Position numbers and translations under genes: made by a program
DNA from: Demequina sp. NBRC 110051
Lineage (GTDB): Bacteria > Actinomycetota > Actinomycetes > Actinomycetales > Demequinaceae
Direction: 5' to 3'
Length of the DNA stretch: 64,000 nt
NCBI RefSeq assembly: GCF_002090055.1
Contig: NZ_BBRH01000019.1
Span: forward strand, 1 to 64,000
Notes under the pieces: generated by a model
The model's database searches: none
The model's input: only the letters and a program-made list of their open reading frames with translations
What the model was told of the DNA's origin: nothing
Part shown: piece by piece, positions 8,585-18,987 of the stretch
Position numbering within the stretch: position 1 is the stretch's first letter
Layout: each line of letters begins with the position of its first letter

Positions 8585-10273
8585 GTGGAGCGAACTCGAA
8601 TCTCGTCCGGCACGGACCACGTCACACGGCACATCTTCGTCACCGGAGGCGTCGTCTCGTCTCTCGGTAAGGGCCTCAGCGCATCGTCGCTCGGCCGCCT
8701 TCTGCGCTCGCGCGGCCTGCGCGTTACCATGCAGAAGCTTGACCCGTATCTCAACGTGGACCCGGGCACCATGAACCCGTTCCAGCACGGCGAGGTCTTC
8801 GTGACCGACGACGGCGCGGAGACGGACCTCGACATCGGCCACTACGAGCGCTTCCTCGACGTCCAGCTGGGCGCCTCGTCGAACGTCACGACCGGCCAGG
8901 TGTACTCGCAGGTCATCGCCAAGGAGCGCCGCGGCGAGTACCTGGGCGACACCGTCCAGGTCATTCCTCACATCACCGACGAGATCAAGCGCCGCATGCG
9001 CGATCAGGCGGGTCCCGACTGCGACGTCATCATCACCGAGGTGGGTGGCACCGTGGGCGACATCGAGTCGCAGCCGTTCCTCGAGGCCGCCCGTCAGGTG
9101 CGCCACGACGTGGGCCGCGACCACGTGTTCTTCCTCCACATCTCCCTGGTGCCGTACATCGGCCCCTCGGGCGAGCAGAAGACCAAGCCCACCCAGCACT
9201 CGGTGGCCGCGCTGCGCTCGATCGGTATCCAGCCCGACGCACTCGTGCTGCGCTCGGACCGCGAGGTGCCCGCGTCGGTCAAGGCGAAGGTCGCGCTCAT
9301 GTGTGACGTCGAGCCCGACGCCGTCGTCAACGCCGTTGACGCCCCGTCGATCTACGACATCCCCAAGGTGCTGCACTCGGAGGGCCTCGACGCCTACGTG
9401 GTGCGCCGCCTCAACCTGCCCTTCCACGATGTGGAGTGGGGCGCGTGGGATGACCTGCTCACGCGCGTGCACCGTCCCAAGGACGAGGTCGAGGTCGCTC
9501 TGGTCGGCAAGTACATCGACCTGCCCGACGCCTACCTGTCGGTGAGCGAGGCGCTGCGCGCCGGCGGCTTCCACCACAAGACGCGCGTCAAGCTGCGCTG
9601 GGTCGCCTCCGACACCTGCCAGAGCCCCGAGGACGCCGAGCGCGCTCTGGGCGGCGTCGACGCGGTGTTGGTGCCCGGTGGATTCGGCGTGCGCGGCGTG
9701 GACGGCAAGATCGGCGCGCTGCGCTGGGCCCGCGAGAACAAGGTGCCCACGCTCGGCATCTGCCTCGGCCTGCAGACCATGGTCATGGAGTACGCGCGCA
9801 ACGTGGTGGGTCTCGAGGGTGCCTCGAGCTCCGAGTTCGACCCCGACACGCAGTACCCCGTCGTCGCGACGATGGAGGAGCAACTCGCGATCGTCGACGG
9901 CCAGGGAGACCTGGGCGGCACCATGCGTCTGGGCGAGTACCAGGCGGTCCTCAAGGAGGGCTCCGTCGCGGCCGAGACCTACGGCACCACCACCGTGGGC
10001 GAGCGCCACCGTCACCGCTACGAGGTCAACAACAAGTACCGCGCGCAGCTCGAGGAGGCCGGCCTGGTCGTCTCGGGCGAGTCGCCCGACCGCGAGCTCG
10101 TCGAGTTCGTGGAGCTCCCGCGCGACGTGCACCCGTACTACATCTCGACGCAGGCTCACCCCGAGTTCCTGTCGCGTCCCACCAAGGCACACCCGCTGTT
10201 CGCGGGCCTCGTGGGTGCGGCCCTCGAGCGCCAGCGCGGCGCCGAGGTCGCGGCCCCGGTCGCGACGGCCTAA
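8585..10273 (+). CDS. pyrG: CTP synthase
   Basis: A 562-residue CTP synthase converting UTP to CTP with glutamine. The synthetase domain starts with [16 protein letters not shown] and contains [14 protein letters not shown]. The glutamine amidotransferase domain carries the nucleophile Cys in GICLGLQTM (about residue 393) and the HPEF catalytic end (about 524). I prefer GTG 8585 to GTG 8567 because it follows a good -10 element at leaderless spacing and avoids a non-conserved extension. The steB-pyrG-NUDIX order matches Rv1698-Rv1700. Confidence 0.96.
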   Translation: MERTRISSGTDHVTRHIFVTGGVVSSLGKGLSASSLGRLLRSRGLRVTMQKLDPYLNVDPGTMNPFQHGEVFVTDDGAETDLDIGHYERFLDVQLGASSNVTTGQVYSQVIAKERRGEYLGDTVQVIPHITDEIKRRMRDQAGPDCDVIITEVGGTVGDIESQPFLEAARQVRHDVGRDHVFFLHISLVPYIGPSGEQKTKPTQHSVAALRSIGIQPDALVLRSDREVPASVKAKVALMCDVEPDAVVNAVDAPSIYDIPKVLHSEGLDAYVVRRLNLPFHDVEWGAWDDLLTRVHRPKDEVEVALVGKYIDLPDAYLSVSEALRAGGFHHKTRVKLRWVASDTCQSPEDAERALGGVDAVLVPGGFGVRGVDGKIGALRWARENKVPTLGICLGLQTMVMEYARNVVGLEGASSSEFDPDTQYPVVATMEEQLAIVDGQGDLGGTMRLGEYQAVLKEGSVAAETYGTTTVGERHRHRYEVNNKYRAQLEEAGLVVSGESPDRELVEFVELPRDVHPYYISTQAHPEFLSRPTKAHPLFAGLVGAALERQRGAEVAAPVATA

Positions 10274-10279
10274 GCCTGC

Positions 10280-10918
10280 ATGTCACTCGCCGACGTCCCC
10301 GGGCCTCGCCGCGTCACCGCCACGCATGAGCGGTTCGCAGGCAAGGTCTGGGACGTCGCGAGCGACGAGGTCGACCTAGGCGACGGCCGTGTGGTGACGC
10401 GTGACTACGTGCGTCACACGGGCGCCGTGGTCATCGTCGCGCTCGACGATGACGGACGCGTGTACCTGGTGCGTCAGTACCGCCACCCCGTGGGTGCCGA
10501 GTGCTGGGAGCCGCCTGCCGGCCTGCTCGACATGGCGGGGGAGAGCCCCGTGGACGCCGCCGCGCGTGAGCTGCACGAGGAGGCCGATCTCACCGCGGCC
10601 ACCTGGCACACGCTCGTGGACTACTACCCCTCCGGGGGAGGCAGCTCCGAGGCGGTGCGAGTGTTCCTCGCGCGGGGCCTGGCCGCGGTGCCCGAGTCCG
10701 AGCGCCACACCCGCGAGGACGAGGAGGCCGACATGGTCGGCGCCTGGGTGCCGCTGGCCGATGCCGTGGCGGCAGTTCTCGACGGTCGCGTCCACGCGTC
10801 GTCGGCCGCCGTGGGGTTGCTGGCCGCCGACCGTGCCTCACGCGACAGCTTCAGCTCGCTTCGGCCGGCCGATGCGCCGTGGCAGCGTCCGGAGGCGACG
10901 CGGCTCGTCAGGAACTGA
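10280..10918 (+). CDS. NUDIX hydrolase, ADP-ribose pyrophosphatase type
   Basis: A 212-residue protein with the NUDIX box around residues 86-110 (GLLDMAGESPVDAAARELHE followed by EADL). The core RELHEE is intact, and the spacing from the first glycine carries the one-residue insertion seen in the Rv1700 family. It probably cleaves ADP-ribose to AMP and ribose phosphate. It starts 6 bases after pyrG and is likely co-transcribed. Its 3' end overlaps the 3' end of the convergent ilvA by 11 bases. Confidence 0.9.
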   Translation: MSLADVPGPRRVTATHERFAGKVWDVASDEVDLGDGRVVTRDYVRHTGAVVIVALDDDGRVYLVRQYRHPVGAECWEPPAGLLDMAGESPVDAAARELHEEADLTAATWHTLVDYYPSGGGSSEAVRVFLARGLAAVPESERHTREDEEADMVGAWVPLADAVAAVLDGRVHASSAAVGLLAADRASRDSFSSLRPADAPWQRPEATRLVRN

Positions 10919-12140
10919 CGACCTCAGGGGCGAAGCCCGCCTCACGTAGAGCCTGCAGCACGTCGCCCTGATGGTTGGGGCCGCGCGTCTCGACGCTGAT
11001 CTGCAGCACCACGTCGGTCACCGTCAGCCCCAGATCGTGGCGGGTGTGAAGCACCTCGATGACGTTGGCGCCCACCCGCGCAAGCAGGTCGCTGACCTGA
11101 GCGAGCTGTCCGGGGCGGTCCGGCAGCGGAATGCGCAGCGTCATGTAGCGCCCGGAGGCGACCAGGCCCTGGCCCACGATGCGCTGGAGCAGAAGCGGGT
11201 CGATGTTGCCGCCCGACAGCAGCGCCACGGTGGGCCCGGTGGGGGTCACGAGCCCCGCGAGGATCGCGGCGACCGCGACGGCGCCCGCTGGCTCGACCAC
11301 CAGCTTGGTGCGCTCCAGGATGGTCAGGACGGCGCGCGCGATGTCGTCCTCGTCGACGGTGACGATCTCGTCGACCAGGTCGCGGATGAGGGGGAAGGTG
11401 TGGACGCCGGGGCGCGCGACGGCGATGCCGTCCGCGATGGTGGCACGGCGCTCGATGGCGACGGGATGCCCCGCGACGAGGGACGGCGGGTACGAGGCGG
11501 ATTGCGCGGCCTGGACGCCGACCACGCGGATCTCGCGGCCCTGAGCCTTGGCCCAGGACTTCACCGCAACGGCGATTCCGGCGATGAGGCCGCCGCCGCC
11601 GATCGGGACGATGACCGTCTGCACGTCGGGCACGTCGGCGACGATCTCGAGCCCGATGGTGCCCTGGCCCGCGATCACGTCGGCATGGTCGAAGGGGTGG
11701 ATCATCACGGCGCCGGTGCGCTCCGCGTGCGCGAGCGCCAGCTCGAGGCAGTCGTCCACGGTGGCGCCATCGGTGATGACGGTGGCGCCGTAGCCCTTGG
11801 TCGCGAGCAGCTTGGGAACGGGCGCTCCAAGCGGCATGTAGATGGTCGCCTCGATGCCCAGCTGCTTCGCCGCAAACGCCACTCCCTGGGCGTGGTTGCC
11901 TGCGGACGCCGCGACGACGCCGCGGGAACGCTCCTCGGCGGACAGCCGTGACAGGCGATAGGTGGCACCACGGAGCTTGAACGACCCGGTGCGCTGGAGA
12001 TTCTCCAGCTTCATGTACGTCGGCACGCCCGTGAGATCGCTGAGGTACGAGGCATGATCGATGGGCGTGTGCTGAGCGACGCCCGCGAGCGCCGCCGCGG
12101 CGGCCTCGATGTGGGCGAGGGTGACGTCGTGATCGCTCAT
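10908..12140 (-). CDS. ilvA: Threonine ammonia-lyase (threonine dehydratase)
   Basis: A 410-residue PLP enzyme converting L-threonine to 2-oxobutanoate and ammonia, the first step toward isoleucine. The PLP lysine is in GSFKLRGA (Lys55), the substrate loop is ASAGNHAQGVA and the phosphate-binding glycine loop is GGGGLIAG. A C-terminal ACT domain (from about residue 335, RIPLPDRPGQLAQVSDLLA) suggests allosteric control. The ATG at 12140 overlaps the ctaA stop (ATGA). The longer open frame upstream is the wrong frame of ctaA. Confidence 0.93.
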   Translation of the reverse strand: MSDHDVTLAHIEAAAAALAGVAQHTPIDHASYLSDLTGVPTYMKLENLQRTGSFKLRGATYRLSRLSAEERSRGVVAASAGNHAQGVAFAAKQLGIEATIYMPLGAPVPKLLATKGYGATVITDGATVDDCLELALAHAERTGAVMIHPFDHADVIAGQGTIGLEIVADVPDVQTVIVPIGGGGLIAGIAVAVKSWAKAQGREIRVVGVQAAQSASYPPSLVAGHPVAIERRATIADGIAVARPGVHTFPLIRDLVDEIVTVDEDDIARAVLTILERTKLVVEPAGAVAVAAILAGLVTPTGPTVALLSGGNIDPLLLQRIVGQGLVASGRYMTLRIPLPDRPGQLAQVSDLLARVGANVIEVLHTRHDLGLTVTDVVLQISVETRGPNHQGDVLQALREAGFAPEVVSS

Positions 12141-13060
12141 GCGCGCGTTCCCGTCTTGAGGAGGTAGTGGCTCGCGGAGTGCGCCGCGGCGAAAGCGCCC
12201 AGCCCGACGAGGTGGAGTGCCACCAGGACCTCCGGCAGCCCCGTGAAGTACTGGATGTAGCCGATGAGGCCCTGCGCGAGCGTGACGAGGGCGAGTACCG
12301 CCCACGCCTTGCGGACCTCGTCGCGCTCTGCCGCGCTGCGGTCGCGGCGCACGCGCCATACCAGTGCGGCGAACAGCGCGATGAAGATCCACACCGACGC
12401 GGCGTGGGCACGAGCGATCAGTTCGGGATCGAGAGCGAGGCGCTCGGTCGCCTCCGCGTCCCCAGAGTGCGGGCCCGCGCCGGTGGTGAGCGCGCCGAGG
12501 AACAGGATCACGGCGACGTCGAGCGCGATGAGGCGCTGGTGCCAGATCACGGAGCTTCCCGCGCGGCGCGGCGCGCGGCGGAACTCGAGGGCGAGCCACA
12601 CCGAGAACCACACGAGTGCGGTCGACAGCAGCAGGTGCGGTGCCACCACCAGCGGGTGCAGCTCGACCAGCACCGTGATGCCGCCCACGACGGCCTGCAG
12701 GATGATCCCGACGCCGGGGACGAGCGCCCACCACTTGAGGTCGGGGCGCGAGCGCCACACCCCGATCGCGAGCCCCAGCGCCACGATGGCGAGCACGAAT
12801 GTCAGGGTCCGGTTGCCGAACTCGACGGCGGGGTGGAACCACTGTTCCGGGTGGAACTCGGGGGTGAAGCTACCGGGCTCGCACTGCGGCCAGGTGGAGC
12901 AGCCCAGGCCCGAGCCGGTGAGGCGCACCACGCCACCGGTGACGATGATGCCCGCCTGAGTGAAGATATTCGCGATCGTGAAGCCGCGCGCGTGGCGTGT
13001 GATCCAGTCCAGGACGACAGTGAGGGCGCGGCGAAGGGCGGTCAGCAGGCGGTTCGGCAC
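12137..13060 (-). CDS. ctaA: Heme A synthase (COX15/CtaA)
   Basis: A 307-residue polytopic membrane protein with about eight hydrophobic segments. Family features are GGVVRLTGSGLGCSTWPQCE near the N-terminus and histidines in membrane segments (VAPHLLLSTALVW, ARAHAASVW, VALHLVGLG) that would bind heme. It hydroxylates and oxidises heme O to heme A for cytochrome aa3 oxidase. It starts at GTG 13060, preceded by a TACCAT -10 at leaderless spacing, and is followed with a 4-base overlap by ilvA, an unusual metabolic pairing. Confidence 0.92.
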   Translation of the reverse strand: MPNRLLTALRRALTVVLDWITRHARGFTIANIFTQAGIIVTGGVVRLTGSGLGCSTWPQCEPGSFTPEFHPEQWFHPAVEFGNRTLTFVLAIVALGLAIGVWRSRPDLKWWALVPGVGIILQAVVGGITVLVELHPLVVAPHLLLSTALVWFSVWLALEFRRAPRRAGSSVIWHQRLIALDVAVILFLGALTTGAGPHSGDAEATERLALDPELIARAHAASVWIFIALFAALVWRVRRDRSAAERDEVRKAWAVLALVTLAQGLIGYIQYFTGLPEVLVALHLVGLGAFAAAHSASHYLLKTGTRA

Positions 13061-13072
13061 CGCTCCATGGTA
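13061..13072 (-). promoter_or_regulatory. Leaderless promoter of ctaA
   Basis: Read on the minus strand, TACCAT (13067-13072) lies 6 bases before the GTG start codon. The same TACCAT-N6-GTG arrangement precedes the SURF1 gene at 25962. Confidence 0.5.
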
Positions 13073-13200
13073 GTTGGCGAATGCCCGATGCCGTGGCCGC
13101 CGGGGAACCCCGGCTCACCCGCCGCGCGTTGTACCAGGGTGGTCCCCACAAAGGCGGACCTGGCGCCGAGAGCCGGCCACGGCGTCGGCCATTTTCGCAA

Positions 13201-13260
13201 CACTCAGGTAAGGGTTCCCTTGCTTGCAAGGAAGTATTTGAGCAACAACAATGTTTCCTG
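13201..13260 (+). promoter_or_regulatory. suf operon promoter/operator region
   Basis: This AT-richer stretch precedes sufR. It holds a near-palindrome at 13215-13233 (TTCCCTTGC-TT-GCAAGGAA) that could be the SufR site, and a tentative TTGCAA (13224-13229) plus AACAAT (13247-13252) pair with a 17-base spacer. Operator identity is inferred from position. The rest of the 243-base gap before sufR holds near-copies of the dispersed GGCCGATGCC word (about 13083 and 13172). Confidence 0.45.
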
Positions 13261-13303
13261 AAACGGCTGGGCTCAGCCCACCCCACAGCGGAAGGAGAGT
13301 GAC

Positions 13304-13954
13304 GTGGCATCTGACACCACTCGTGACCGGGTGCTAGGTCTCATCGCCTCGGCCGGTCCCATTACCGCCGCATGGCTCGCCGAGGAGCTCGGCGTCACCC
13401 CCGCGGGGGTGCGCCGCCACCTGGGTGCGCTCGTCGACGACGGGCTGATCGCGGAACAGGATCAGCCGGGCACGCATGTGCGCGGCCGCGGCCGTCCCGC
13501 CAAGTCCTATGTCGCCACGACAGAGGGTCAGCGATCGCTCACGACCGCCTACTCTGCGGTCGCGGTGGACGCGGTGACCTTCATGCGCGAGCACGGGAAC
13601 CTCGACGAATTCGTCGAGGGCAAGCTCGCCCAGTTGGAGGCGTCCGTTCGCGACAGCGTCCCCAGCGAGGCTCCCATGGACGAACGGGTGCAGGCTCTCG
13701 CCGCGGCCCTCGCTGACCAGGGTTACGCCACGTCGGTGCGCCCCGGTCCCGGCGGCTACACCGTTCAGCTGTGCCAGGGCCATTGCCCGGTCCAATCCAT
13801 CGCCGAGCAGGCGCCCGAATGGTGCGAGGCCGAAACTCGCGTCTTCTCTCGCCTCCTCGACGTTCACGTCCAGCGCCTGTCGACCTTGGCAGGCGGAGCA
13901 CACGTGTGCACCACGACCATCCCCGTCGCAATGGCGACGACCAAGGAAGGATGA
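13304..13954 (+). CDS. sufR: SufR-type Fe-S-sensing transcriptional repressor
   Basis: A 216-residue DNA-binding protein. A winged helix-turn-helix occupies residues 8-60 ([20 protein letters not shown]). Four C-terminal cysteines (157, 161, 174, 202) include the C-X12-C spacing of SufR cluster ligands. SufR binds a [4Fe-4S] cluster and represses the suf operon when cluster supply is sufficient. It is the first gene of the operon, starting at GTG 13304 behind a strong ggaaggagag site; the sufB start lies just beyond its stop. Autoregulation through the upstream near-palindrome is inferred. Confidence 0.92.
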   Translation: MASDTTRDRVLGLIASAGPITAAWLAEELGVTPAGVRRHLGALVDDGLIAEQDQPGTHVRGRGRPAKSYVATTEGQRSLTTAYSAVAVDAVTFMREHGNLDEFVEGKLAQLEASVRDSVPSEAPMDERVQALAAALADQGYATSVRPGPGGYTVQLCQGHCPVQSIAEQAPEWCEAETRVFSRLLDVHVQRLSTLAGGAHVCTTTIPVAMATTKEG

Positions 13955-13956
13955 CC

Positions 13957-15393
13957 ATGAGCACCCCTACCGACAACGCCCCCCAGGCGACCGATGAGGA
14001 GATCATCGCGTCGATCGGCGGCTACGAGTACGGATGGCACGACTCCGATGCCGCAGGCGCCCTCGCGCGCCGCGGCCTCGACGAGGACGTCGTGCGCAAC
14101 ATCTCGGCGCTGAAGAACGAGCCCGAGTGGATGTTGAACCTGCGCCTCAAGGGCCTGAAGATGTTCGAAAAGAAGCCCATGCCGCACTGGGGCTCTGACC
14201 TCTCCGGCATCGACTTCGACAACATCAAGTACTTTGTGCGCTCCACGGAGAAGCAGGCCACCAGCTGGGAGGACCTGCCCGAGGACATCAAGGCCACGTA
14301 CGACAAGCTCGGCATCCCCGAGGCGGAGAAGCAGCGCCTGGTCGCCGGCGTCGCCGCGCAGTACGAGTCCGAGGTGGTCTACCACCAGATCCGCGAGGAC
14401 CTCGAGGAGCAGGGTGTCATCTTCATGGACACCGACACCGCCCTCAAGGAGCACCCTGAGCTGTTCGAGCAGTACTTCGGCACCGTCATCCCCGTGGGTG
14501 ACAACAAGTTCGCCGCGCTCAACACCTCGGTGTGGTCGGGCGGCTCGTTCGTCTACGTCCCGCCGGGCGTCCACGTCGAGATCCCGCTGCAGGCCTACTT
14601 CCGTATCAACACGGAGAACATGGGCCAGTTCGAGCGCACGCTGATCATCGCGGACGAGGGCTCGTACGTGCACTACGTCGAGGGCTGCACCGCGCCGATC
14701 TACTCGTCGGACTCGCTGCACTCCGCGGTCGTCGAGATTGTCGTCAAGAAGAACGCCCGTGTGCGCTACACGACCATCCAGAACTGGTCGAACAACGTGT
14801 ACAACCTCGTCACCAAGCGTGCCACGGCCGCCGAGGGTGCCACCATGGAGTGGGTCGACGGCAACATCGGCTCGAAGGTCACCATGAAATACCCGGCGAT
14901 CTACATGCTCGGCGAGCACGCTCGCGGCGAGACGCTGTCCATCGCCTTCGCGGGTGAGGGCCAGCACCAGGACGCCGGCGCCAAGATGGTGCACGCCGCC
15001 CCGAACACCTCGAGCTCGATCGTGTCGAAGTCCGTCGCCCGTGGCGGCGGCCGCACCTCGTACCGCGGCCTTGTTCAGGTCCTCGAGGGTGCCAAGAACT
15101 CCAAGTCGAACGTGCTGTGCGATGCGCTGCTCGTCGACCAGATCAGCCGCTCCGACACCTACCCCTACGTCGACGTCCGCGAGGACGACGTCCACATGGG
15201 TCACGAGGCCTCGGTCTCCAAGGTGTCCGAGGACCAGCTGTTCTACCTGATGTCCCGAGGCATGGATGAGACGGAGGCCATGGCGATGATCGTGCGCGGC
15301 TTCGTCGAGCCCATCGCGCGCGAGCTGCCCATGGAGTACGCGCTCGAGCTGAACCGCCTCATCGAACTGCAGATGGAAGGATCCGTCGGTTGA
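13957..15393 (+). CDS. sufB: Fe-S cluster assembly scaffold SufB
   Basis: A 478-residue SufB, part of the SufBCD complex on which Fe-S clusters are built. Family segments include [40 protein letters not shown] and [20 protein letters not shown] use ATG 13957, which is 6 bases behind aaggaagg; the ATG at 13951 sits directly against that site. The start is 2 bases after the sufR stop, and the stop overlaps the TTG start of sufD, so the genes are tightly coupled. Confidence 0.95.
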   Translation: MSTPTDNAPQATDEEIIASIGGYEYGWHDSDAAGALARRGLDEDVVRNISALKNEPEWMLNLRLKGLKMFEKKPMPHWGSDLSGIDFDNIKYFVRSTEKQATSWEDLPEDIKATYDKLGIPEAEKQRLVAGVAAQYESEVVYHQIREDLEEQGVIFMDTDTALKEHPELFEQYFGTVIPVGDNKFAALNTSVWSGGSFVYVPPGVHVEIPLQAYFRINTENMGQFERTLIIADEGSYVHYVEGCTAPIYSSDSLHSAVVEIVVKKNARVRYTTIQNWSNNVYNLVTKRATAAEGATMEWVDGNIGSKVTMKYPAIYMLGEHARGETLSIAFAGEGQHQDAGAKMVHAAPNTSSSIVSKSVARGGGRTSYRGLVQVLEGAKNSKSNVLCDALLVDQISRSDTYPYVDVREDDVHMGHEASVSKVSEDQLFYLMSRGMDETEAMAMIVRGFVEPIARELPMEYALELNRLIELQMEGSVG

Positions 15394-16592
15394 CCGTCAC
15401 TGACCACTCCCGAGCCACCGCCGACGCCGCGCACACGCACGGCCTTGGCACCCCCACCCCCGACGCCTCGCGCGCCGACCGTCCCACGTCCTTCGACGTG
15501 GACGCGTTCACCGTGCCCACGGGCCGCGAGGAGGAGTGGCGCTTCTCGCCGCTCAAGGACATCAAGCCGATGCTGGCCGACCAGGCCACCGACGGTCACC
15601 TTGAGTGGGACGTGCCCGCCCTTCCCGAGGGTGTCACGCTGACCGAGGTGTCGCCGGCCGACGCCCGCGAGCGTTCCGTTCGTGCGCCCGGCGACCGTGC
15701 CTCGGCCGTCGCCGCCGCCCACGCGGGTGGCGCCATGGCGCTCACGATCGCCCCCAACACGGTGGTCGACGAGCCCATCCAGATCACCGTCACCGGTCGC
15801 GGCGAGGACGTGCGCGGCCACCTGCTGGTCGAGGCGGGTGCCTCGTCCGAGGCGACCGTCATCATCGAGCGTCGCGGCACGGCCACGTACTCCGAGTTCG
15901 TGTCGGTGGATCTCGCCGACAACGCGGGCCTCAACCTGGTTCTCCTGCAGCTGTGGGATGAGGACGCCGTCCACGCCGGTGAGGTCGTCGCCCGCCTGGG
16001 CCGCGACTCGCGCCTGCGCGGCTCCGTCGTCACGCTCGGCGGCAAGGCCGTGCGCCTGAACACCTCTGCGGCTTTCGCGGGCGAGGGTGCCTCGGTGGAC
16101 CTTTTCGGCCTGTACTTCGCCGACTCGGGTCAGCACCAGGAGCACCAGCTCTTCGTGGACCACGCGGTGCCGCGCTGCACCTCGCGCGTGACCTACAAGG
16201 GCGCGCTCGCCGGCGCGACCGCCCGTACCGTGTGGATTGGCGACGTGCTGATCCGCAAGGAGGCCGAGGAGACCGACACCTACGAGCTCAACCGCAACCT
16301 GGTCCTCACGGACGGCGCGCGCGCGGACTCGGTGCCGAACCTCGAGATCGAGACCGGCGAGATCGCCGGCGCCGGTCACGCGTCCGCCACGGGTCGCTTC
16401 GACGACGAGCAGATGTTCTACCTGCGCTCGCGTGGCATCTCCGAGGAGGAGGCCCGCAAGCTGGTGGTGCGCGGCTTCTTCGCCGACCTCATCCAGGAGA
16501 TCGGCGTGCCGACCGTCGAGGAGTCGCTCATGAAGGCGATCGACCTCGAGCTCGAGCACGTCAACGAGGAGCTCGCGGAGGAGCACGCGTGA
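15390..16592 (+). CDS. sufD: Fe-S cluster assembly protein SufD
   Basis: A 400-residue SufD, paralogue and partner of SufB. The N-terminal [16 protein letters not shown] segment and the C-terminal beta-helix end [20 protein letters not shown] are family features. It starts at TTG 15390, overlapping the sufB TGA, behind ggaagg at 15375-15380. The stop overlaps the GTG of the Rieske-type ferredoxin gene. Confidence 0.95.
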   Translation: MTVTDHSRATADAAHTHGLGTPTPDASRADRPTSFDVDAFTVPTGREEEWRFSPLKDIKPMLADQATDGHLEWDVPALPEGVTLTEVSPADARERSVRAPGDRASAVAAAHAGGAMALTIAPNTVVDEPIQITVTGRGEDVRGHLLVEAGASSEATVIIERRGTATYSEFVSVDLADNAGLNLVLLQLWDEDAVHAGEVVARLGRDSRLRGSVVTLGGKAVRLNTSAAFAGEGASVDLFGLYFADSGQHQEHQLFVDHAVPRCTSRVTYKGALAGATARTVWIGDVLIRKEAEETDTYELNRNLVLTDGARADSVPNLEIETGEIAGAGHASATGRFDDEQMFYLRSRGISEEEARKLVVRGFFADLIQEIGVPTVEESLMKAIDLELEHVNEELAEEHA

Positions 16593-16927
16593 GCGAGCAG
16601 CTCGCGTGCATGGTGACGGACCTCGCGCCCGGTAGCGCGATGGACGTCGACCTCACCCTCGAGTCCGGAGCGGACACCCCTGTCGCCGTGGTGCGCACCG
16701 ACGATGGCGACTTCTACGCCATTGGCGGCATGTGCACTCACGGCGAGGTGCCGCTGGGCGAGGGCGACGTCGAGGGCTGCTTCGTCGAATGCTGGGCCCA
16801 CGGGTCCCGTTTCGACGTGCGCACCGGCGTGCCCGACGAGCTGCCCGCGGTCACTCCCGTGGCCACCTATCCCGTTCGTGTTGACGGCGAGCGCGTGCTC
16901 GTGGACGTCGACAACCCCACGTCTTAA
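16589..16927 (+). CDS. Rieske [2Fe-2S] ferredoxin-like protein of the suf operon
   Basis: A 112-residue soluble Rieske protein. The ligand motif is CTH (about residue 49) and CWAH, separated by 16 residues, with typical beta-sandwich surroundings (FYAIGGMCTHGEVPLGEGD). The start is GTG 16589, overlapping the sufD stop; the upstream extension of the frame is the wrong frame of sufD. In actinobacteria this gene commonly sits between sufD and sufC; electron transfer to cluster assembly is a reasonable inference but not established. Confidence 0.9.
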   Translation: MSEQLACMVTDLAPGSAMDVDLTLESGADTPVAVVRTDDGDFYAIGGMCTHGEVPLGEGDVEGCFVECWAHGSRFDVRTGVPDELPAVTPVATYPVRVDGERVLVDVDNPTS

Positions 16928-16947
16928 GAAGTGAATCAAGGAGCATC

Positions 16948-17703
16948 ATGAGCACCCTGGAAATCAAGAACCTCCACGCCTCCGTGGAGACCCCTGAGGG
17001 CACCAAGCAGATCCTCAAGGGAGTCGACCTGACCATCAACTCGGGCGAGACGCACGCCATCATGGGCCCCAACGGCTCCGGCAAGTCGACCCTGGCCTAC
17101 TCGCTGGCGGGCCACCCCAAGTACGAGATCACCGAGGGTTCGGTGACGCTCGACGGCGAGGACGTCCTCGCGATGAGCGTCGACGAGCGTGCCAAGGCCG
17201 GCATGTTCCTCGCGATGCAGTACCCCGTCGAGGTCCCCGGCGTGTCGGTGTCGAACTTCCTGCGCACGGCCAAGACCGCGATCGACGGCGAGGCCCCCAA
17301 GCTGCGCACGTGGGTCAAGGACGTCAAGAAGTCGATGGACGACCTGCGCATGGACTCGTCGTTCGCCGAGCGCAACGTCAACGAGGGCTTCTCCGGCGGT
17401 GAGAAGAAGCGCCACGAGATCCTTCAGATGGAACTGCTCGCGCCGAAGATCGCCGTGCTCGACGAGACCGACTCCGGCCTCGACGTCGACGCGCTGCGCA
17501 TCGTGTCTGAGGGCGTGAACCGTGTGAAGGACAACACGGGCCTTGGCATCATGCTCATCACCCACTACACGCGCATCCTCAAGTACATCCAGCCCGACTT
17601 CGTGCACGTGTTCGTCAACGGTCAGATCGCCGAGCAGGGCGGCCGCGAGCTCGCCGACCGCCTCGAGGCCGAGGGCTACGACCGCTTCCTGGCCTCGGCC
17701 TAA
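16948..17703 (+). CDS. sufC: Fe-S assembly ATPase SufC
   Basis: A 251-residue ABC-type ATPase energising SufBCD. Walker A is GPNGSGKST (about residues 35-43), the signature is FSGGEKKRHE and Walker B is IAVLDETDSGLD. ATG 16948 follows a caaggag site. No membrane segments, as expected for this cytosolic ATPase. Confidence 0.96.
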   Translation: MSTLEIKNLHASVETPEGTKQILKGVDLTINSGETHAIMGPNGSGKSTLAYSLAGHPKYEITEGSVTLDGEDVLAMSVDERAKAGMFLAMQYPVEVPGVSVSNFLRTAKTAIDGEAPKLRTWVKDVKKSMDDLRMDSSFAERNVNEGFSGGEKKRHEILQMELLAPKIAVLDETDSGLDVDALRIVSEGVNRVKDNTGLGIMLITHYTRILKYIQPDFVHVFVNGQIAEQGGRELADRLEAEGYDRFLASA

Positions 17704-17712
17704 GGAATCGTC

Positions 17713-18987
17713 ATGCACCTGCCCGATCTGCGCGCGGACTTCCCGCTCCTGACCCGCACGGTCAGGAACGGGAAGGACCTCGTGTACCTCGACTCCGGCG
17801 CGACCTCGCAAAGGCCGCAGGCGGTACTCGACGCGGTGAGGGACTTCGAGGAGCGCCACAACGGTGCCGTCGCGCGCGGCGCCCACCTGCTCGCGGAGGA
17901 GGCGACCGGCCTGTTCGAGGCCGCTCGCTCCTCCGTGGCCACGCTCGTGGGTGCCTCGTACGACGAGATCGTGTGGACCGAGAACGCGACGGCGGCGATC
18001 AACCTTGTCGCGTCCGGCATCGGCAACGCCACCTCGGGCATTGGCGGTGAGGAGGTGGCCCGCTTCCGCATCGGCCCCGGCGACGAGATTTGTGTCACCG
18101 AGACGGAGCACCACGCGAACCTGGTGCCGTGGCAGCAGCTCGCGATCCGCACCGGCGCGACCCTGCGATGGATCCCCGTCGACGACCTGGGACGCCTGGT
18201 GCTCGACGAGCTCGAGACGCTCGTCACGGAGCGCACCAAGGTCCTCGCGTTCACCCACGTGTCGAACGTCACGGGTGTCATCTCGCCCGTCGCGACCCTG
18301 GTCGCGCGCGCCAAGGCCGTGGGTGCCTTGACCGTGCTCGACGCGTGCCAGTCGGTGCCGCACCTGCCGGTCGACGTCAAGGATCTCGACGTGGACTTCG
18401 CGGCCTTCAGCGGCCACAAGATGCTCGGCCCCACCGGCATCGGCTCGCTGTATGGTCGCAAGGAACTGCTGGATGCGCTGCCGCCGTCGGTCTTCGGCGG
18501 GGGAGCGGTGACCATCGTCTCGATGGAGTCCACCGCTTGGCACGAGGCGCCTACGCGCTTCGAGGCGGGCACGCAGCCCGTCGCCCAGGCAGTGGGGATG
18601 GGCGCGGCGGCCGAGTACCTCATGGAGCTTGGCATGGAACGCGTCGAGGCTCACGAGCGCGAGATCGGCCACCTGCTGCGTCAGGGCGTGTCCGAGATTC
18701 CCGGGGTTCGTCTGTTGGGCCCCGTGGGCAGCGCCGACGAGCGTGACGTCATCGGCCTGGCCGCCTTTGTCGTCGACGGCGTCCACCCCCACGACGTGGG
18801 GCAGTTGCTCGACGACAGGGGAGTCGCCGTCAGGGTGGGCCACCACTGTGCCCAGCCCCTGCATCGGCGCTTTGGCGTGACCGGCTCGACCCGGGCCAGC
18901 GCGCATGTCTACACGACCCCCGCCGACGCCGAGGCGTTCCTCTCGGCGCTGGCGGAAGTTCCCGCGTTCTTTGGAGTGAGCGTATGA
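17713..18987 (+). CDS. sufS: Cysteine desulfurase SufS
   Basis: A 424-residue group II cysteine desulfurase supplying sulfane sulfur. The PLP lysine is in SGHKMLGPTG (Lys236) and the persulfide cysteine in RVGHHCAQP (Cys379). It lies 9 bases after sufC and its TGA overlaps the ATG of sufU, its usual sulfur acceptor, in line with a SufS-SufU relay. Confidence 0.96.
   Translation: MHLPDLRADFPLLTRTVRNGKDLVYLDSGATSQRPQAVLDAVRDFEERHNGAVARGAHLLAEEATGLFEAARSSVATLVGASYDEIVWTENATAAINLVASGIGNATSGIGGEEVARFRIGPGDEICVTETEHHANLVPWQQLAIRTGATLRWIPVDDLGRLVLDELETLVTERTKVLAFTHVSNVTGVISPVATLVARAKAVGALTVLDACQSVPHLPVDVKDLDVDFAAFSGHKMLGPTGIGSLYGRKELLDALPPSVFGGGAVTIVSMESTAWHEAPTRFEAGTQPVAQAVGMGAAAEYLMELGMERVEAHEREIGHLLRQGVSEIPGVRLLGPVGSADERDVIGLAAFVVDGVHPHDVGQLLDDRGVAVRVGHHCAQPLHRRFGVTGSTRASAHVYTTPADAEAFLSALAEVPAFFGVSV

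Noticed and set aside
8570..10192. A 540-codon minus-strand frame opposite pyrG
   Set aside because: Reverse shadow of a conserved gene with no motif and no start-site support; the same holds for long frames opposite sufB-sufS and the ABC-F gene.
10908..12842. Long fused frame ending in ilvA
   Set aside because: The part upstream of 12140 is the wrong frame of ctaA; the conserved IlvA N-terminus starts at ATG 12140.
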